A stretch of DNA of 64,000 nucleotides, from positions 620,001 through 684,000 of the forward strand of contig NZ_JAGSYE010000002.1 of the NCBI RefSeq assembly GCF_025685565.1. Direction: 5' to 3'. Each line of letters starts with the position of its first letter. Positions within the stretch are counted from its first letter, which is position 1. Below the pieces are notes generated by a model. It worked only from the letters and a program-made list of their open reading frames with translations. It was not told the origin of the DNA and searched no databases. The position numbers and the translations under genes were made by a program. The stretch comes from Granulicella aggregans (lineage in GTDB: Bacteria > Acidobacteriota > Terriglobia > Terriglobales > Acidobacteriaceae). Positions 1-8,686 of this stretch are shown here, piece by piece.

Positions 1-1941
1 CGCTGGTCGGATGGATTGCACCAGGCCGTCGAAGCGAAGGAAGGCGTGGCGATCAAGAAGGAAGACCAGACGCTGGCCACGATCACCTTCCAAAACTACT
101 TCCGCATGTACAAGAAGCTCAGCGGAATGACGGGTACCGCTGAAACCGAAGCAGCCGAGTTCGACAAGATCTACAAGCTTGACATCGTTGTAACGCCGAC
201 GAACCGCAAGATGCAGCGCATTGAAAACTCCGACGTCGTCTTCCGCACCGCGAAGGAAAAGTATTTCGCGGTGGCCGATGAGATCTCGCGGCTGCACGAA
301 GAGAAGCAGCCAGTGCTGGTCGGAACCACGTCGATCGAGAAGTCGGAGCTGCTCTCGGACATCCTGAAGCGCAAGGGTGTGCGGCACGTCGTTCTGAACG
401 CCAAGTTCCACGAGAAGGAAGCAGAGATCGTCGCGCAGGCTGGACGGCTTGGCATGGTCACCATCGCCACCAACATGGCAGGTCGTGGTACCGACATCCT
501 GCTCGGTGGCAACTCCGAGTTCATGGCCCGGCAGGAGTTGGTGAAGAAGGCCCAGGCGCGGGCTGTATCCGCTGCTGAAGGCGCGATCAACCCTGTCGCT
601 GGGCCTGGCATGGTGCGCTTCTACTACCAGTCGCAGGAGTTTGAGACCACCCAGGCAGCATGGGATGCCGCCATCGCTTCTCACGAGGCAGCCGCAAAGA
701 AAGAGCATGAGGCGGTCATCGCCGCCGGCGGGTTGCACATCATCGGCACCGAGCGGCATGAGTCCCGCCGCGTCGACAACCAGTTACGCGGTCGCGCAGG
801 CCGTCAGGGCGACCCCGGAGCGTCGCGCTTCTATCTCTCGCTTGAAGACGACCTGATGCGCATCTTCGCGCGTGAGTGGGTCTCTACCCTGCTGCAGCGC
901 ATGGGCATGGAAGAAGGCGTGCCGATCGAGAGCAAGATGATCTCGAACCGCATTGAGGCAGCGCAGAAGGCCGTCGAGACGCAGAACTTTGAGTCGCGCA
1001 AGCACGTCCTCGAGTACGACGACGTGATGAACAAGCAGCGCGAGGCCGTGTACGGCCTGCGTCGCCAGCTTATGGGCGGTGTCGACCAGAAGCAGCTCAT
1101 TACGGATGACTATGTCTCCACCATTCTCTCGAACATCCTCGACGAGAACGCGCCAGAGAAGGCGCATCCCGACGAGTGGAAGACGGACGTGATCTTCAAC
1201 CAGCTCTACGACGTCTTCGGTGTTCGCTTCGAGAATGAGATCAAGATCGAAGAGATGACGCGCCATGATCTTGGCGAGACCATCTTCGAGAAGCTGCGCG
1301 GCCGCTACGACCGCAAGGAGTTGATTCTTGGTCCGCAGGCGATGCGCTATCACGAGCGCATCGTGATGCTCTCGGTGCTCGATGGCCTTTGGAAGGACCA
1401 TCTTCTCGCGATGGACCACCTGAAGGAAGGCATCGGCCTGCGTGGCTACGCGCAGCAGGACCCGCTGGTCGCGTACAAGAAGGAATCGTTCGAGATGTTC
1501 GAGGCAATGATGATGCGCTTCCAGGAAGATACGGCGCGCCATCTCTTCCGCATGCAGATCATCGGGCCGGATGGGACGCCGATCGATCCGGAGACGATCA
1601 CGATCATCGCACCCGATGCTCAGCTTGGGCTTCAAGAGAATGACGAGCCAAGGCAGATCGAAGCGAACTCCAACGGGAATGGCCATGCCGCTGCACCGCA
1701 GCAGGCACCCACTCCGGTTGCGGTGCCCACACGGGCTCCGTCAACGACCATCGACGCGCTCGAAAAGGAGTTCCAGCGCAAGAAGCAGCGCGACCTCGAT
1801 GCGGCTCGCGCATCGGGAGCAACTGAGAGCAGCAACGGAACAGGAGCTCCGAAACGCGCGGGCGACAAGGTTGGCCGCAACGACGATTGTCCCTGCGGGT
1901 CAGGCAAGAAGTACAAGAAGTGCCACGGCGTGAATGCTTAG
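1..1941 (+). CDS. secA: SecA preprotein translocase ATPase, 3' part (5' end outside window)
   Basis: This is the ATPase motor that drives unfolded preproteins through SecYEG. The reading frame is open from base 1 (RWSDGLHQAVEAKEGV), so the gene runs off the left edge and the first nucleotide-binding fold with its Walker A is missing. Visible are the conserved FQNYFRMYKKLSGMTGTA segment, the second nucleotide-binding fold (ATNMAGRGTDILLGG, then RRVDNQLRGRAGRQGDPG), the helical wing and scaffold, a low-complexity linker rich in A, P and T, and a C-terminal zinc-binding SEC-C motif CPCGSGKKYKKCHG. An Ala/Glu-rich insert of about 55 residues sits between the two NBF2 motifs. The stop is TAG at 1939-1941. 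The next gene converges from the other strand. Confidence 0.97.
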   Translation, partial: RWSDGLHQAVEAKEGVAIKKEDQTLATITFQNYFRMYKKLSGMTGTAETEAAEFDKIYKLDIVVTPTNRKMQRIENSDVVFRTAKEKYFAVADEISRLHEEKQPVLVGTTSIEKSELLSDILKRKGVRHVVLNAKFHEKEAEIVAQAGRLGMVTIATNMAGRGTDILLGGNSEFMARQELVKKAQARAVSAAEGAINPVAGPGMVRFYYQSQEFETTQAAWDAAIASHEAAAKKEHEAVIAAGGLHIIGTERHESRRVDNQLRGRAGRQGDPGASRFYLSLEDDLMRIFAREWVSTLLQRMGMEEGVPIESKMISNRIEAAQKAVETQNFESRKHVLEYDDVMNKQREAVYGLRRQLMGGVDQKQLITDDYVSTILSNILDENAPEKAHPDEWKTDVIFNQLYDVFGVRFENEIKIEEMTRHDLGETIFEKLRGRYDRKELILGPQAMRYHERIVMLSVLDGLWKDHLLAMDHLKEGIGLRGYAQQDPLVAYKKESFEMFEAMMMRFQEDTARHLFRMQIIGPDGTPIDPETITIIAPDAQLGLQENDEPRQIEANSNGNGHAAAPQQAPTPVAVPTRAPSTTIDALEKEFQRKKQRDLDAARASGATESSNGTGAPKRAGDKVGRNDDCPCGSGKKYKKCHGVNA

Positions 1942-1973
1942 CGCCAAAGCCTAAGGGGACGCGGTTTCGGGGA

Positions 1974-2558
1974 TCACTTCTGGACGTCGTCGGCCAGAAG
2001 GTCCGCCTTGGTGGCAAGGATCCTTGCACCTTCGACATCGCCACCCTTAAGCGCGTCGGAGGCCTCCTTCAAGAAGAGCCTGACTTTGGCAATCTGCTTT
2101 TGCTCGTGGTCCTGCACAGCGGAAGGAAGGTCGGCGATCCGCTTCTCGACGGCGGAGATCTTCTCAGCCACATCCTTCTGCTGCCCCGGACTGGCGTCGA
2201 CCCCCGAACCCAGCGCACCGAGCATCGCCGTCTCTGGCGGTGTCGTCTCGGCCGGTGGAGTTGCAACAGCAACCGTCGGAGCGGGTAGAGGCGGCGGAGT
2301 GGTGTTCGTCTGCTTCTTTGGCTTCTTCTTCGGCTTCACCTCCGCGGCCACGACCGGCTTCGCATCGGTGACGCCGGCAGGGGGCTTCGCCTCCATTGGA
2401 GGGAGCTCGGCCTGATTGGGCGGGGGCACGTAGATGTTGGGGGTCTTGGCCTGGGGCGCCAGCGCGGGGACCTTCTGCTGATGAAAGCAGCCAGACAACA
2501 CGGTGCATAACAGCGCAAGGCCGGTCGACGCACCGATGTTCGTCCAAAGCAGTCTCAC
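1974..2558 (-). CDS. Putative proline-rich lipoprotein with C-terminal coiled-coil region
   Basis: Predicted 194 aa. A hydrophobic N-terminus ends in the lipobox LSGC (Cys at about residue 23), so it is probably a lipoprotein cut by signal peptidase II. Residues 30-115 are a Pro/Ala/Lys/Thr-rich, probably unstructured spacer. The last 75 residues are charged and helical (KISAVEKRIADL, then KVRLFLKEASDALKGGDVEGA) and resemble a short helical repeat or coiled coil. Its start overlaps the 3' end of the histidine kinase by 4 bp, so it is translationally coupled as the third gene of the regulator-kinase-lipoprotein operon. It may be an envelope partner of the sensor. I do not recognise a named family. 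Confidence 0.8.
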   Translation of the reverse strand: MRLLWTNIGASTGLALLCTVLSGCFHQQKVPALAPQAKTPNIYVPPPNQAELPPMEAKPPAGVTDAKPVVAAEVKPKKKPKKQTNTTPPPLPAPTVAVATPPAETTPPETAMLGALGSGVDASPGQQKDVAEKISAVEKRIADLPSAVQDHEQKQIAKVRLFLKEASDALKGGDVEGARILATKADLLADDVQK

Positions 2559-4531
2559 GCGCGTGTGCCCCGTAACGCAAAATTATTCTGGGTGGATGTG
2601 TCTAACCGCATGTTAGAACCCGGTGATGAGATCGGCAAGGTCAGAGTGAATACACTGCCGCGATCCTCCGCCTGAGCGTCAGTCGTGGACCGAACCGCGA
2701 GCGTTCCGCCGTGCATTTGCAGGATACGGTACGTCATGGCCAGACCAATACCACTTCCGGTCTTTTTTGTCGTGAAGTAAAGCTCGAAGATACGAGGCAG
2801 CAGTTCGGCCTCGATTCCCGTCCCACGGTCGCGTACCTCGATCACGGCCGATTGATTCTCACGGCGCAGCATAATGGTCACCACACCCCCATCCGGCATC
2901 GCCTGCATCCCGTTCAGAACGAGGTTGAGGATGGCCTGACGGATGAGGTCCGAGTCCACATGGACGAGCAGCGGGCCACGAACGGCCTCTGCCTTAACGG
3001 TGACGTTGTTGTCCTTCATCTGCTCCCAGGTCAGGTCGATGACCGCGGCGATCACGTCACGGAGGTCGATGACCCGAAGCCTGAGCTCCATGGGCCGGGA
3101 AAAGTCGGCAAGCGTCTGAACGACACGATCGAGCCGCTGCATCTCGCTGACGAGGATGTTGACGTGGCGTTGCGCCGACTCACCGGAGTCTCCGTTGGCG
3201 GCGAGCTTTCCGCGCAGAAGCTCCAGGTGAAGGACCATGGCGTTGATCGGGTTCTTGACCTCGTGACCGACGCCGGCTGTAATCCTTCCTATGGCGGCAA
3301 GCCGGCGCGAGACCTCAAGTTCCTGCTCCAACTGCATGGCGCTGTCGATATCGCGCAGTGTGAGCATAATGCCGATGTCCGCGCCGGAGGTGTTGCCATC
3401 GGGAATTCGATCGAGCGAGATCTGGACCTGTCGGCCGTCATCGAGCACGGCAAACTCCGGGGTGGTCCCATCATGCTCCAGCGCCGCGACCACAGCGGTG
3501 CCGAGCGCGGTATCGGGCGGGAATATCTCCTCGACGCGGCGGCCGACGAGGTCGCCGTGACGCTTCGGCGGACCTTCTTCTCCGGGTGCCCGCAGGAAGA
3601 GTGCAACCGCATCCGAGACCATCACCGAACGCAACTCGCCGGTGGCGTGGTCCGGGGCCAGGAGCAGGACGCCATCGCGCAGGGTATCCAGCATCTGCTC
3701 CATGTTGGCCTGGAGCGCGGTGTAGCGGGTCTCCTTGCTGCGCATCTTGCGCTCAAGGCGGTCGATGGTCTTGGCGACGCGTACGACCGTGTCCGGCTGA
3801 TCGAAGGCGCCGTCGACGGGCTGGGGGCCATCTTCCTCCGCACCCACGGTGAGCAATTCGAGTTGAGCGTTCACCGTTTCAAGCGGTCGCAGCGCAATGT
3901 TGGTAAGAACTCCGGCACCGAGTACAAGAAGCAGGGTCGCGGGGACGGCAAAGAGGAGAGCGTCACGCAGGCCCGGAGCAAACGAGGCGCGAATGAACGT
4001 CGAACGCACACCTATATGGACGATCAGGAAGGGTTGACCGTTACGGTTCAGCGCTGATCCGAGATCGAAGACACGCGGCGTACCAAAGACCTGGCGCCAC
4101 TGGTAGATGAGTCCACGTGCCGCAACCGTTTCGAGGCTGATGCGACCTGCGGCGGGTTGATCCACTGCATCAGGGTCCGTGCTGGCAAGCACGATACCGT
4201 GGGAGTCGGTGACGCTCACATCCTGCACTGTAAGCGAGGTACGGAGGATTGCCCCCATCTGCGCCTGGAGGGTCTCATCGCTGCGCAGCACGTTGCTGAC
4301 GCTCTTCATCAGCTCCTCTTCGGATGCCGGTGTGCTGAGGTCGCGGGCCAGCCCAATCTCCAGCGCGTGCCGCACCGTCGACCTCACCTGGCTTGCGAGT
4401 GCCTCGTTCGAGGTGGCGGTCTGCTCGATCCTCTGCCGCAGCAGTTCTGCAATAAACAGGCCTGTCAGCAGAAGCACGACGATCAGCGTCACCACGGTCG
4501 CCGCCAAAACGAGCTTCGTCTTCAGGCGCAT
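2555..4531 (-). CDS. Membrane sensor histidine kinase, NtrB/AtoS type
   Basis: 658 aa. TM1 at about residues 7-30, a periplasmic sensor region of about 160 residues, TM2 at about 190-213 (LLFAVPATLLLVLGAGVLT), a HAMP-like linker (RPLETVNAQLELL), then a PAS-like region. The kinase core follows: H box GVGHEVKNPINAM with phospho-His near residue 424, N box NLVLNGMQAM, G boxes DRGTGIEAELLPRIFELYF and GSGIGLAM. The EVKNPI version of the H box is typical of kinases paired with sigma54-dependent regulators. It lies 9 bp downstream of such a regulator and overlaps the downstream lipoprotein gene, so the three form one operon. The signal sensed is unknown; a periplasmic or envelope cue is inferred from topology. 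Confidence 0.95.
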   Translation of the reverse strand: MRLKTKLVLAATVVTLIVVLLLTGLFIAELLRQRIEQTATSNEALASQVRSTVRHALEIGLARDLSTPASEEELMKSVSNVLRSDETLQAQMGAILRTSLTVQDVSVTDSHGIVLASTDPDAVDQPAAGRISLETVAARGLIYQWRQVFGTPRVFDLGSALNRNGQPFLIVHIGVRSTFIRASFAPGLRDALLFAVPATLLLVLGAGVLTNIALRPLETVNAQLELLTVGAEEDGPQPVDGAFDQPDTVVRVAKTIDRLERKMRSKETRYTALQANMEQMLDTLRDGVLLLAPDHATGELRSVMVSDAVALFLRAPGEEGPPKRHGDLVGRRVEEIFPPDTALGTAVVAALEHDGTTPEFAVLDDGRQVQISLDRIPDGNTSGADIGIMLTLRDIDSAMQLEQELEVSRRLAAIGRITAGVGHEVKNPINAMVLHLELLRGKLAANGDSGESAQRHVNILVSEMQRLDRVVQTLADFSRPMELRLRVIDLRDVIAAVIDLTWEQMKDNNVTVKAEAVRGPLLVHVDSDLIRQAILNLVLNGMQAMPDGGVVTIMLRRENQSAVIEVRDRGTGIEAELLPRIFELYFTTKKTGSGIGLAMTYRILQMHGGTLAVRSTTDAQAEDRGSVFTLTLPISSPGSNMRLDTSTQNNFALRGTRA

Positions 4532-4540
4532 GACTTGATC

Positions 4541-5998
4541 TTAGTCCGTCCGCATCGAAGCACTATATTCCTTCAGCTTATTCTGGAGTGTCTTCGAGCT
4601 GATGCCAAGGATCTCTGCGGCCCGGGTCTTGTTGTTCTGGGTGGACTGCAGCGTCTTCAGGATCAACTGGCGTTCCGCTTCGTCGACGGTGGTGCCCACT
4701 TCAACCGAGACCATGCGCTCCTCGCGACGCTCCTCGGCGCGGCGCTCCGGAGAGTAGGGCTGCGGCGGATCACCGGGTGTCAGCGGACGCCGCGTATTCC
4801 GTGTCTGGCGCACCAGCGGAGAGAATCCCGGTTCAGCGAAGTTCGCGGGCAGATGCTCGATGCCGATGGTACCCGAACCGGCAAGAATCGTCGCTCGTTC
4901 GATGGTATTGCGCAGCTCGCGCACGTTTCCCGGCCAGTCATAGGCGGTCAGCTTAGCCAGAAGTTCCTCAGACATTCCCTGCACCGTGCAGTCGTGACGT
5001 GCGTTCATATCATCGATCATCTTTTCGGCGATTGCCTGTACATCGACCAGATGCTCGCGCAGCGGGGGCATCTGGATGTTGAAGACGTTGAGCCGGTAGA
5101 AGAGATCTCCGCGCAGTTCGCCGTTCTCGACGGCCTCCTGGGGGTTCTTGTTGGTTGCGGCGACGACGCGGACATCGATCGGCGTCTCGACCTTGCTGCC
5201 GAGACGGCGGAAGGCACGATCTTCGAGCACGCGAAGGAGCTTGGCTTGCGTCGCCGCCGGCATCTCGCCGATCTCGTCGAGCAACAGGGTGCCCTCTTCC
5301 GCAAGTTCGAAGCACCCGGCGCGGCGCTCGACGGCACCTGTGAAGGCGCCCTTTTCGTGGCCAAAGATCTCGCTCTCGATCAGCGTCTCCGGAATGGCCG
5401 CGCAATTGACCGCCACGAACGGCTTGGTGCGCCTCGCGCTGAGATCGTGCAGGGCACGCGCCACCAGTTCCTTGCCGGTGCCGCTTTCGCCGGTGATGAG
5501 CACGGGAACGTTCGAAGGAGCGACGCGCTCGATGAGCTTGAAGATCGCCTTCATCGCCGGGGAGCTGCCGACGAGCGATCCAAGCGTGCCCGAGTCGTGG
5601 GCGAGACGGCGGACCGGCTCAAGTTCAACATCAGTCTCCTTCTGCAAGGTGGCATTCTGCAGGATGGATTTGAGACGGACGGAATCGACCGGCTTCGGAA
5701 GATAGTCGAAGGCTCCGAGGCGCATCGCTTCAACGGCGGAACTGATCGACCCTTGAGCAGTGAGCATGACAACGGCGATGCGCTCTGGCATGTCGGTGAT
5801 GCGCTGCAACAGCATCATGCCATCCATACGCGGCATCTTGAGGTCGGTGACTACGATGGACGGAGACCACTGAATGACCTTCTCAAGCCCTTCGACACCG
5901 TTCGAGGCGGAACTGGCACGATAGCCCCATGACTCAATGAGTTCAGTAAGGCCGGTGCGGGCGTGCTCTTCGTCTTCCACAATTAAAACTTTGACCAC
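4541..5998 (-). CDS. Sigma54-dependent response regulator, NtrC family
   Basis: 485 aa with the full three-domain layout. The receiver domain has acidic residues E8/D9 and phospho-acceptor D52 (VVTDLKMPRMDG). The AAA+ domain has Walker A GESGTGKELVAR, the sigma54-contact loop GAFTGA, and LLLDEIGEM. The C-terminus is a Fis-type helix-turn-helix (AAEILGISSKTLQNKLKEY). It is the first gene of the minus-strand operon, followed 9 bp later by its kinase. It should activate sigma54 promoters in response to phosphorylation. Targets are unknown; I found no convincing -24/-12 promoter beside it. Confidence 0.97.
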   Translation of the reverse strand: MVKVLIVEDEEHARTGLTELIESWGYRASSASNGVEGLEKVIQWSPSIVVTDLKMPRMDGMMLLQRITDMPERIAVVMLTAQGSISSAVEAMRLGAFDYLPKPVDSVRLKSILQNATLQKETDVELEPVRRLAHDSGTLGSLVGSSPAMKAIFKLIERVAPSNVPVLITGESGTGKELVARALHDLSARRTKPFVAVNCAAIPETLIESEIFGHEKGAFTGAVERRAGCFELAEEGTLLLDEIGEMPAATQAKLLRVLEDRAFRRLGSKVETPIDVRVVAATNKNPQEAVENGELRGDLFYRLNVFNIQMPPLREHLVDVQAIAEKMIDDMNARHDCTVQGMSEELLAKLTAYDWPGNVRELRNTIERATILAGSGTIGIEHLPANFAEPGFSPLVRQTRNTRRPLTPGDPPQPYSPERRAEERREERMVSVEVGTTVDEAERQLILKTLQSTQNNKTRAAEILGISSKTLQNKLKEYSASMRTD

Positions 5999-6261
5999 AG
6001 AACTACAGCCCTCCGCACATGGCCGGCATACGGCGCACTCTTGTGCTCAGAAATTTAAACATCGCCATGAAGTGACGAAAAAAAGCCGACTTTTCCGGCA
6101 CTGGTGATTGGAACAGGTTGCCAAAAATTTGGGCATATTACCTTGGTTCCGTGGGTTACAAACTCTGGGTATCGCTGACTCCTGTTCCAGTTACCAGTCG
6201 AGCATCTTTCCTTCCTTGCTCAACGGGCCTTTTGCCTGCGGAAGAAAGGTATCCTATTAGG

Positions 6262-6588
6262 ATGCTCGATCCGGAGATCAATGCGCAAGCCCTCGTCCTT
6301 TTGCTTCAGCAACCCAATCCGCCACTTTTAGTTGATGTTCGAGAAAAGTGGGAGTTCGACACGGCTCACATCGCGAATTCGCTGCTGATGCCCATGGGAG
6401 ATGTTCCCTCCCGGGCCCATGCGGAGATCGACCCCGACGAGCGGGTCGTGGTGATCTGCCACCACGGGGCGCGGTCGCTGAATGTAACGATGTGGATGCG
6501 GGCGCAGGGATTTGAGCATGTGCAGTCCCTTGCGGGCGGCATCGATGGGTGGTCACGTACCGTCGATCCAAGTGTTACCAGATACTAG
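6262..6588 (+). CDS. Single-domain rhodanese-like sulfurtransferase
   Basis: 108 aa from the ATG at 6262 (MLDPEINAQ), preceded by a GAAAGG ribosome-binding site. The open frame extends upstream to 6118, but those residues look non-coding and the rhodanese fold begins right after the chosen start. Features: LLVDVREKWEFDTAHI (CH2A-like motif), then active-site loop CHHGARS with the catalytic Cys, and the C-terminal GGIDGW motif. Single-domain rhodaneses of this GlpE/PspE kind carry persulfide sulfur for transfer reactions. The physiological acceptor cannot be told from context. It is convergent with the recombinase gene that follows. Confidence 0.9.
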   Translation: MLDPEINAQALVLLLQQPNPPLLVDVREKWEFDTAHIANSLLMPMGDVPSRAHAEIDPDERVVVICHHGARSLNVTMWMRAQGFEHVQSLAGGIDGWSRTVDPSVTRY

Positions 6589-6637
6589 GCGCCCGGCCAT
6601 GGCGCTGTTGGCGAAGCAGGTACGCTGTGGCTAAGGA

Positions 6638-7603
6638 CTAGCTGCGCGCCCGCGGATGGGTCTCGTCGTAGACGCGCTGGACTTGGCCGACCGTGAGTTG
6701 GGTGTAGCGCTGGGTGGTCGAGAGACGCTCGTGGCCGAGCATCTCCTGGATCGCACGAAGGTCCGCACCCTCTTCAAGCATATGAGTTCCGAAGGCGTGG
6801 CGCAGGGTGTGCGGATGCACGTCTGCGGCGAGGCCACGGGACTGCGCGATGGCCTTGACGATCCGGCCAACGCTGCGCGTGGTAATTCGGCAATCGCCGC
6901 GCGTGCGCATGTTGATCAGCAGTGCGCCTTCGTGGAGGAGCAGTCCCTTGCCCGCTGCAGCAAGCTTCGCCTCACGCGCGGGAAGATAGGAACGAATGGC
7001 GATCGCCGCTTCGTCGCCAAGAGGGACGAAGCGTTCCTTGCGGCCCTTGCCGCGCACCAGGATCGAATCGTTGCCCCACTGAATGTCGCTGAGATCGATG
7101 CCGACGAGCTCCGAGTTGCGGATACCGCAGCCATAGAGAAGCTCGAAGATCACGCGATCGCGTTCCGGCCATGCGGCAGCCTCTTCCTTCTTTGCTCCAG
7201 TCTCAAGTGAGTTCAGGACTCGATTTACGTCCTCCATGCTGGGTACTCGCGGCAGACGGACGGGCCGTTTCGGAGTGGACACCAGCAGCGCGGGATTTTG
7301 CTGGATGAGACCCTCCTTCGCGAGCCACTTGAACCAGGAACGGATGGCGGCGAGGGCCCGGGCGGCGCTGGCTTTCGTGAGGCCGCGATCGTAAAGCAGG
7401 GCGAGATAGGCACGGATGTGGAGGTGCTCGACCTGGGCGAAGGAGCCGGAAGACGTGAGGGTTTCGTCGAGATAGGCGGCAAAGTTGCCTATCTCCCGGG
7501 CGTAGGCACGGACGGTGTGCTCGGAGGCACCGCGTTCGTTGGCGAGCATGGCGAGGAATCGTTCGGCCTGTTGGTGGAACTGACTTGGGGACTCCGTACT
7601 CAT
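6638..7603 (-). CDS. xerC: Tyrosine recombinase XerC-like
   Basis: 321 aa. N-terminal SAM-like core-binding domain (residues about 8-95), then the catalytic domain with the first Arg in [12 protein letters not shown], a Lys in [27 protein letters not shown] (H-x-x-R), [14 protein letters not shown] with the nucleophilic Tyr. Length matches XerC/XerD (about 300 aa). It overlaps the next Xer gene (7600-8565) by 4 bp, with the xerD-like gene upstream in transcription. Likely role is resolution of chromosome dimers at dif with its partner. Which of the two is XerC and which XerD is a guess from motif flavour. Confidence 0.9.
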   Translation of the reverse strand: MSTESPSQFHQQAERFLAMLANERGASEHTVRAYAREIGNFAAYLDETLTSSGSFAQVEHLHIRAYLALLYDRGLTKASAARALAAIRSWFKWLAKEGLIQQNPALLVSTPKRPVRLPRVPSMEDVNRVLNSLETGAKKEEAAAWPERDRVIFELLYGCGIRNSELVGIDLSDIQWGNDSILVRGKGRKERFVPLGDEAAIAIRSYLPAREAKLAAAGKGLLLHEGALLINMRTRGDCRITTRSVGRIVKAIAQSRGLAADVHPHTLRHAFGTHMLEEGADLRAIQEMLGHERLSTTQRYTQLTVGQVQRVYDETHPRARS

Positions 7604-8565
7604 GCGACGGCCCCGGCAATTGGTTCTGCGGGGCGCTCGCGGCGCTTGCCTCGCGGATGATGCAGCCGGTGGACCTGCTTCAGGTGCTCCATGGCGACAT
7701 GGGTGTAGACCTGGGTGGTGGCGATATCCGCGTGGCCGAGCAGCGTCTGCACGCTGCGCAGGTCTGCGCCGTGCTCGACCATGTGGGTTGCGCAGCTATG
7801 GCGAAGCTTGTGCGGGCTGGCTTTCGTACCCGATGGCGCGGCCGACCGGACCATCTCCCAGACCCACTGCCGGGTGAGGATCTTGCCGTTTTTGCTGAGA
7901 AAGAGAGCGCGTTGGATGCCAGCCTTTGCGAGTGCGGGCCGGCCGCGCTGGAGGTATGCCTCGATGGCCGCAACCGCCTTATCGCCAAGCGGAACGATAC
8001 GTTCTTTATCCCCCTTGCCGCGAACCTGGGCGCGCGCCTGGTCGAGGTGCAGGTCCTCTTCTCGCAGGGCACAGATCTCGCCGACACGAAGGCCACCGGC
8101 ATAGAGAAGCTCCAGGATGGCGTGATCGCGCAGGGCGAGGGCGTCGGCCTCCGGATGCTGTGCGGCGATGCCGGTGCGGTCGAGCATCGCCGCGACTTCG
8201 GTTTCAGCGAGGGACTTGGGCAGAATCTTCCAGCTTGCTGGAGTTTCGATGTTGACCGTGGGGTCGTGGGAGATGCGCTTGTCCATCAGCAGCCAGCGGT
8301 AGAATCCGCGCAATCCGCTGAGTTTGCGGGCGATGGAGCGGGACTCGACCTGGTTGGCGCGAAGGCCCTGCATGAAGGCGCTGACGTCCGCCTGGACAGC
8401 GGTGAGCAGGAGGCCGTCGGTCTTTTCGAGATGCTCGGCAAATTGTTCGAGATCGAGCGTGTAAGCACTACAGGAGGCCGGACGCAGGCCCTTCTCCACC
8501 CGGAGGTAGGCGGCATACTCCCTCACCAGCCGCGCATTCCCCGTCACGTTCGCATTGGGGTCCAT
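7600..8565 (-). CDS. xerD: Tyrosine recombinase XerD-like
   Basis: 321 aa from the ATG at 8565 ([13 protein letters not shown]). The frame stays open back to 9042, but that extension is antisense to ffh and is rejected. N-terminal core-binding domain with [20 protein letters not shown], then Arg in [56 protein letters not shown] with the catalytic Tyr. The HxLRHS form is typical of XerD. It is the first gene of a two-gene recombinase operon (ATGA overlap with xerC-like) and is divergent from ffh across a 121 bp gap. Probably the partner subunit of a dif-acting XerCD tetramer. Confidence 0.92.
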   Translation of the reverse strand: MDPNANVTGNARLVREYAAYLRVEKGLRPASCSAYTLDLEQFAEHLEKTDGLLLTAVQADVSAFMQGLRANQVESRSIARKLSGLRGFYRWLLMDKRISHDPTVNIETPASWKILPKSLAETEVAAMLDRTGIAAQHPEADALALRDHAILELLYAGGLRVGEICALREEDLHLDQARAQVRGKGDKERIVPLGDKAVAAIEAYLQRGRPALAKAGIQRALFLSKNGKILTRQWVWEMVRSAAPSGTKASPHKLRHSCATHMVEHGADLRSVQTLLGHADIATTQVYTHVAMEHLKQVHRLHHPRGKRRERPAEPIAGAVA

Positions 8566-8686
8566 GCGTTGATTATCCGCCCGGTGGCGGGGGTGGATGG
8601 GCGGGATCGAGCCCGTCGAACCAGCCAAGCTAGCACCAGACTTGCTACGTCTAACGCGCTGGTAAACTAGCGATGAGACGAAAATT

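Noticed and set aside
4157..5932. Long plus-strand open frame antisense to the NtrC-type regulator and the kinase
   Set aside because: GC-rich shadow frame; the minus-strand frames have full domain motifs.
6109..6121. Possible sigma54 (-24/-12) promoter upstream of the rhodanese gene
   Set aside because: TGGAACAGGTTGC has GG and GC only 8 bases apart instead of 10, so spacing does not fit.
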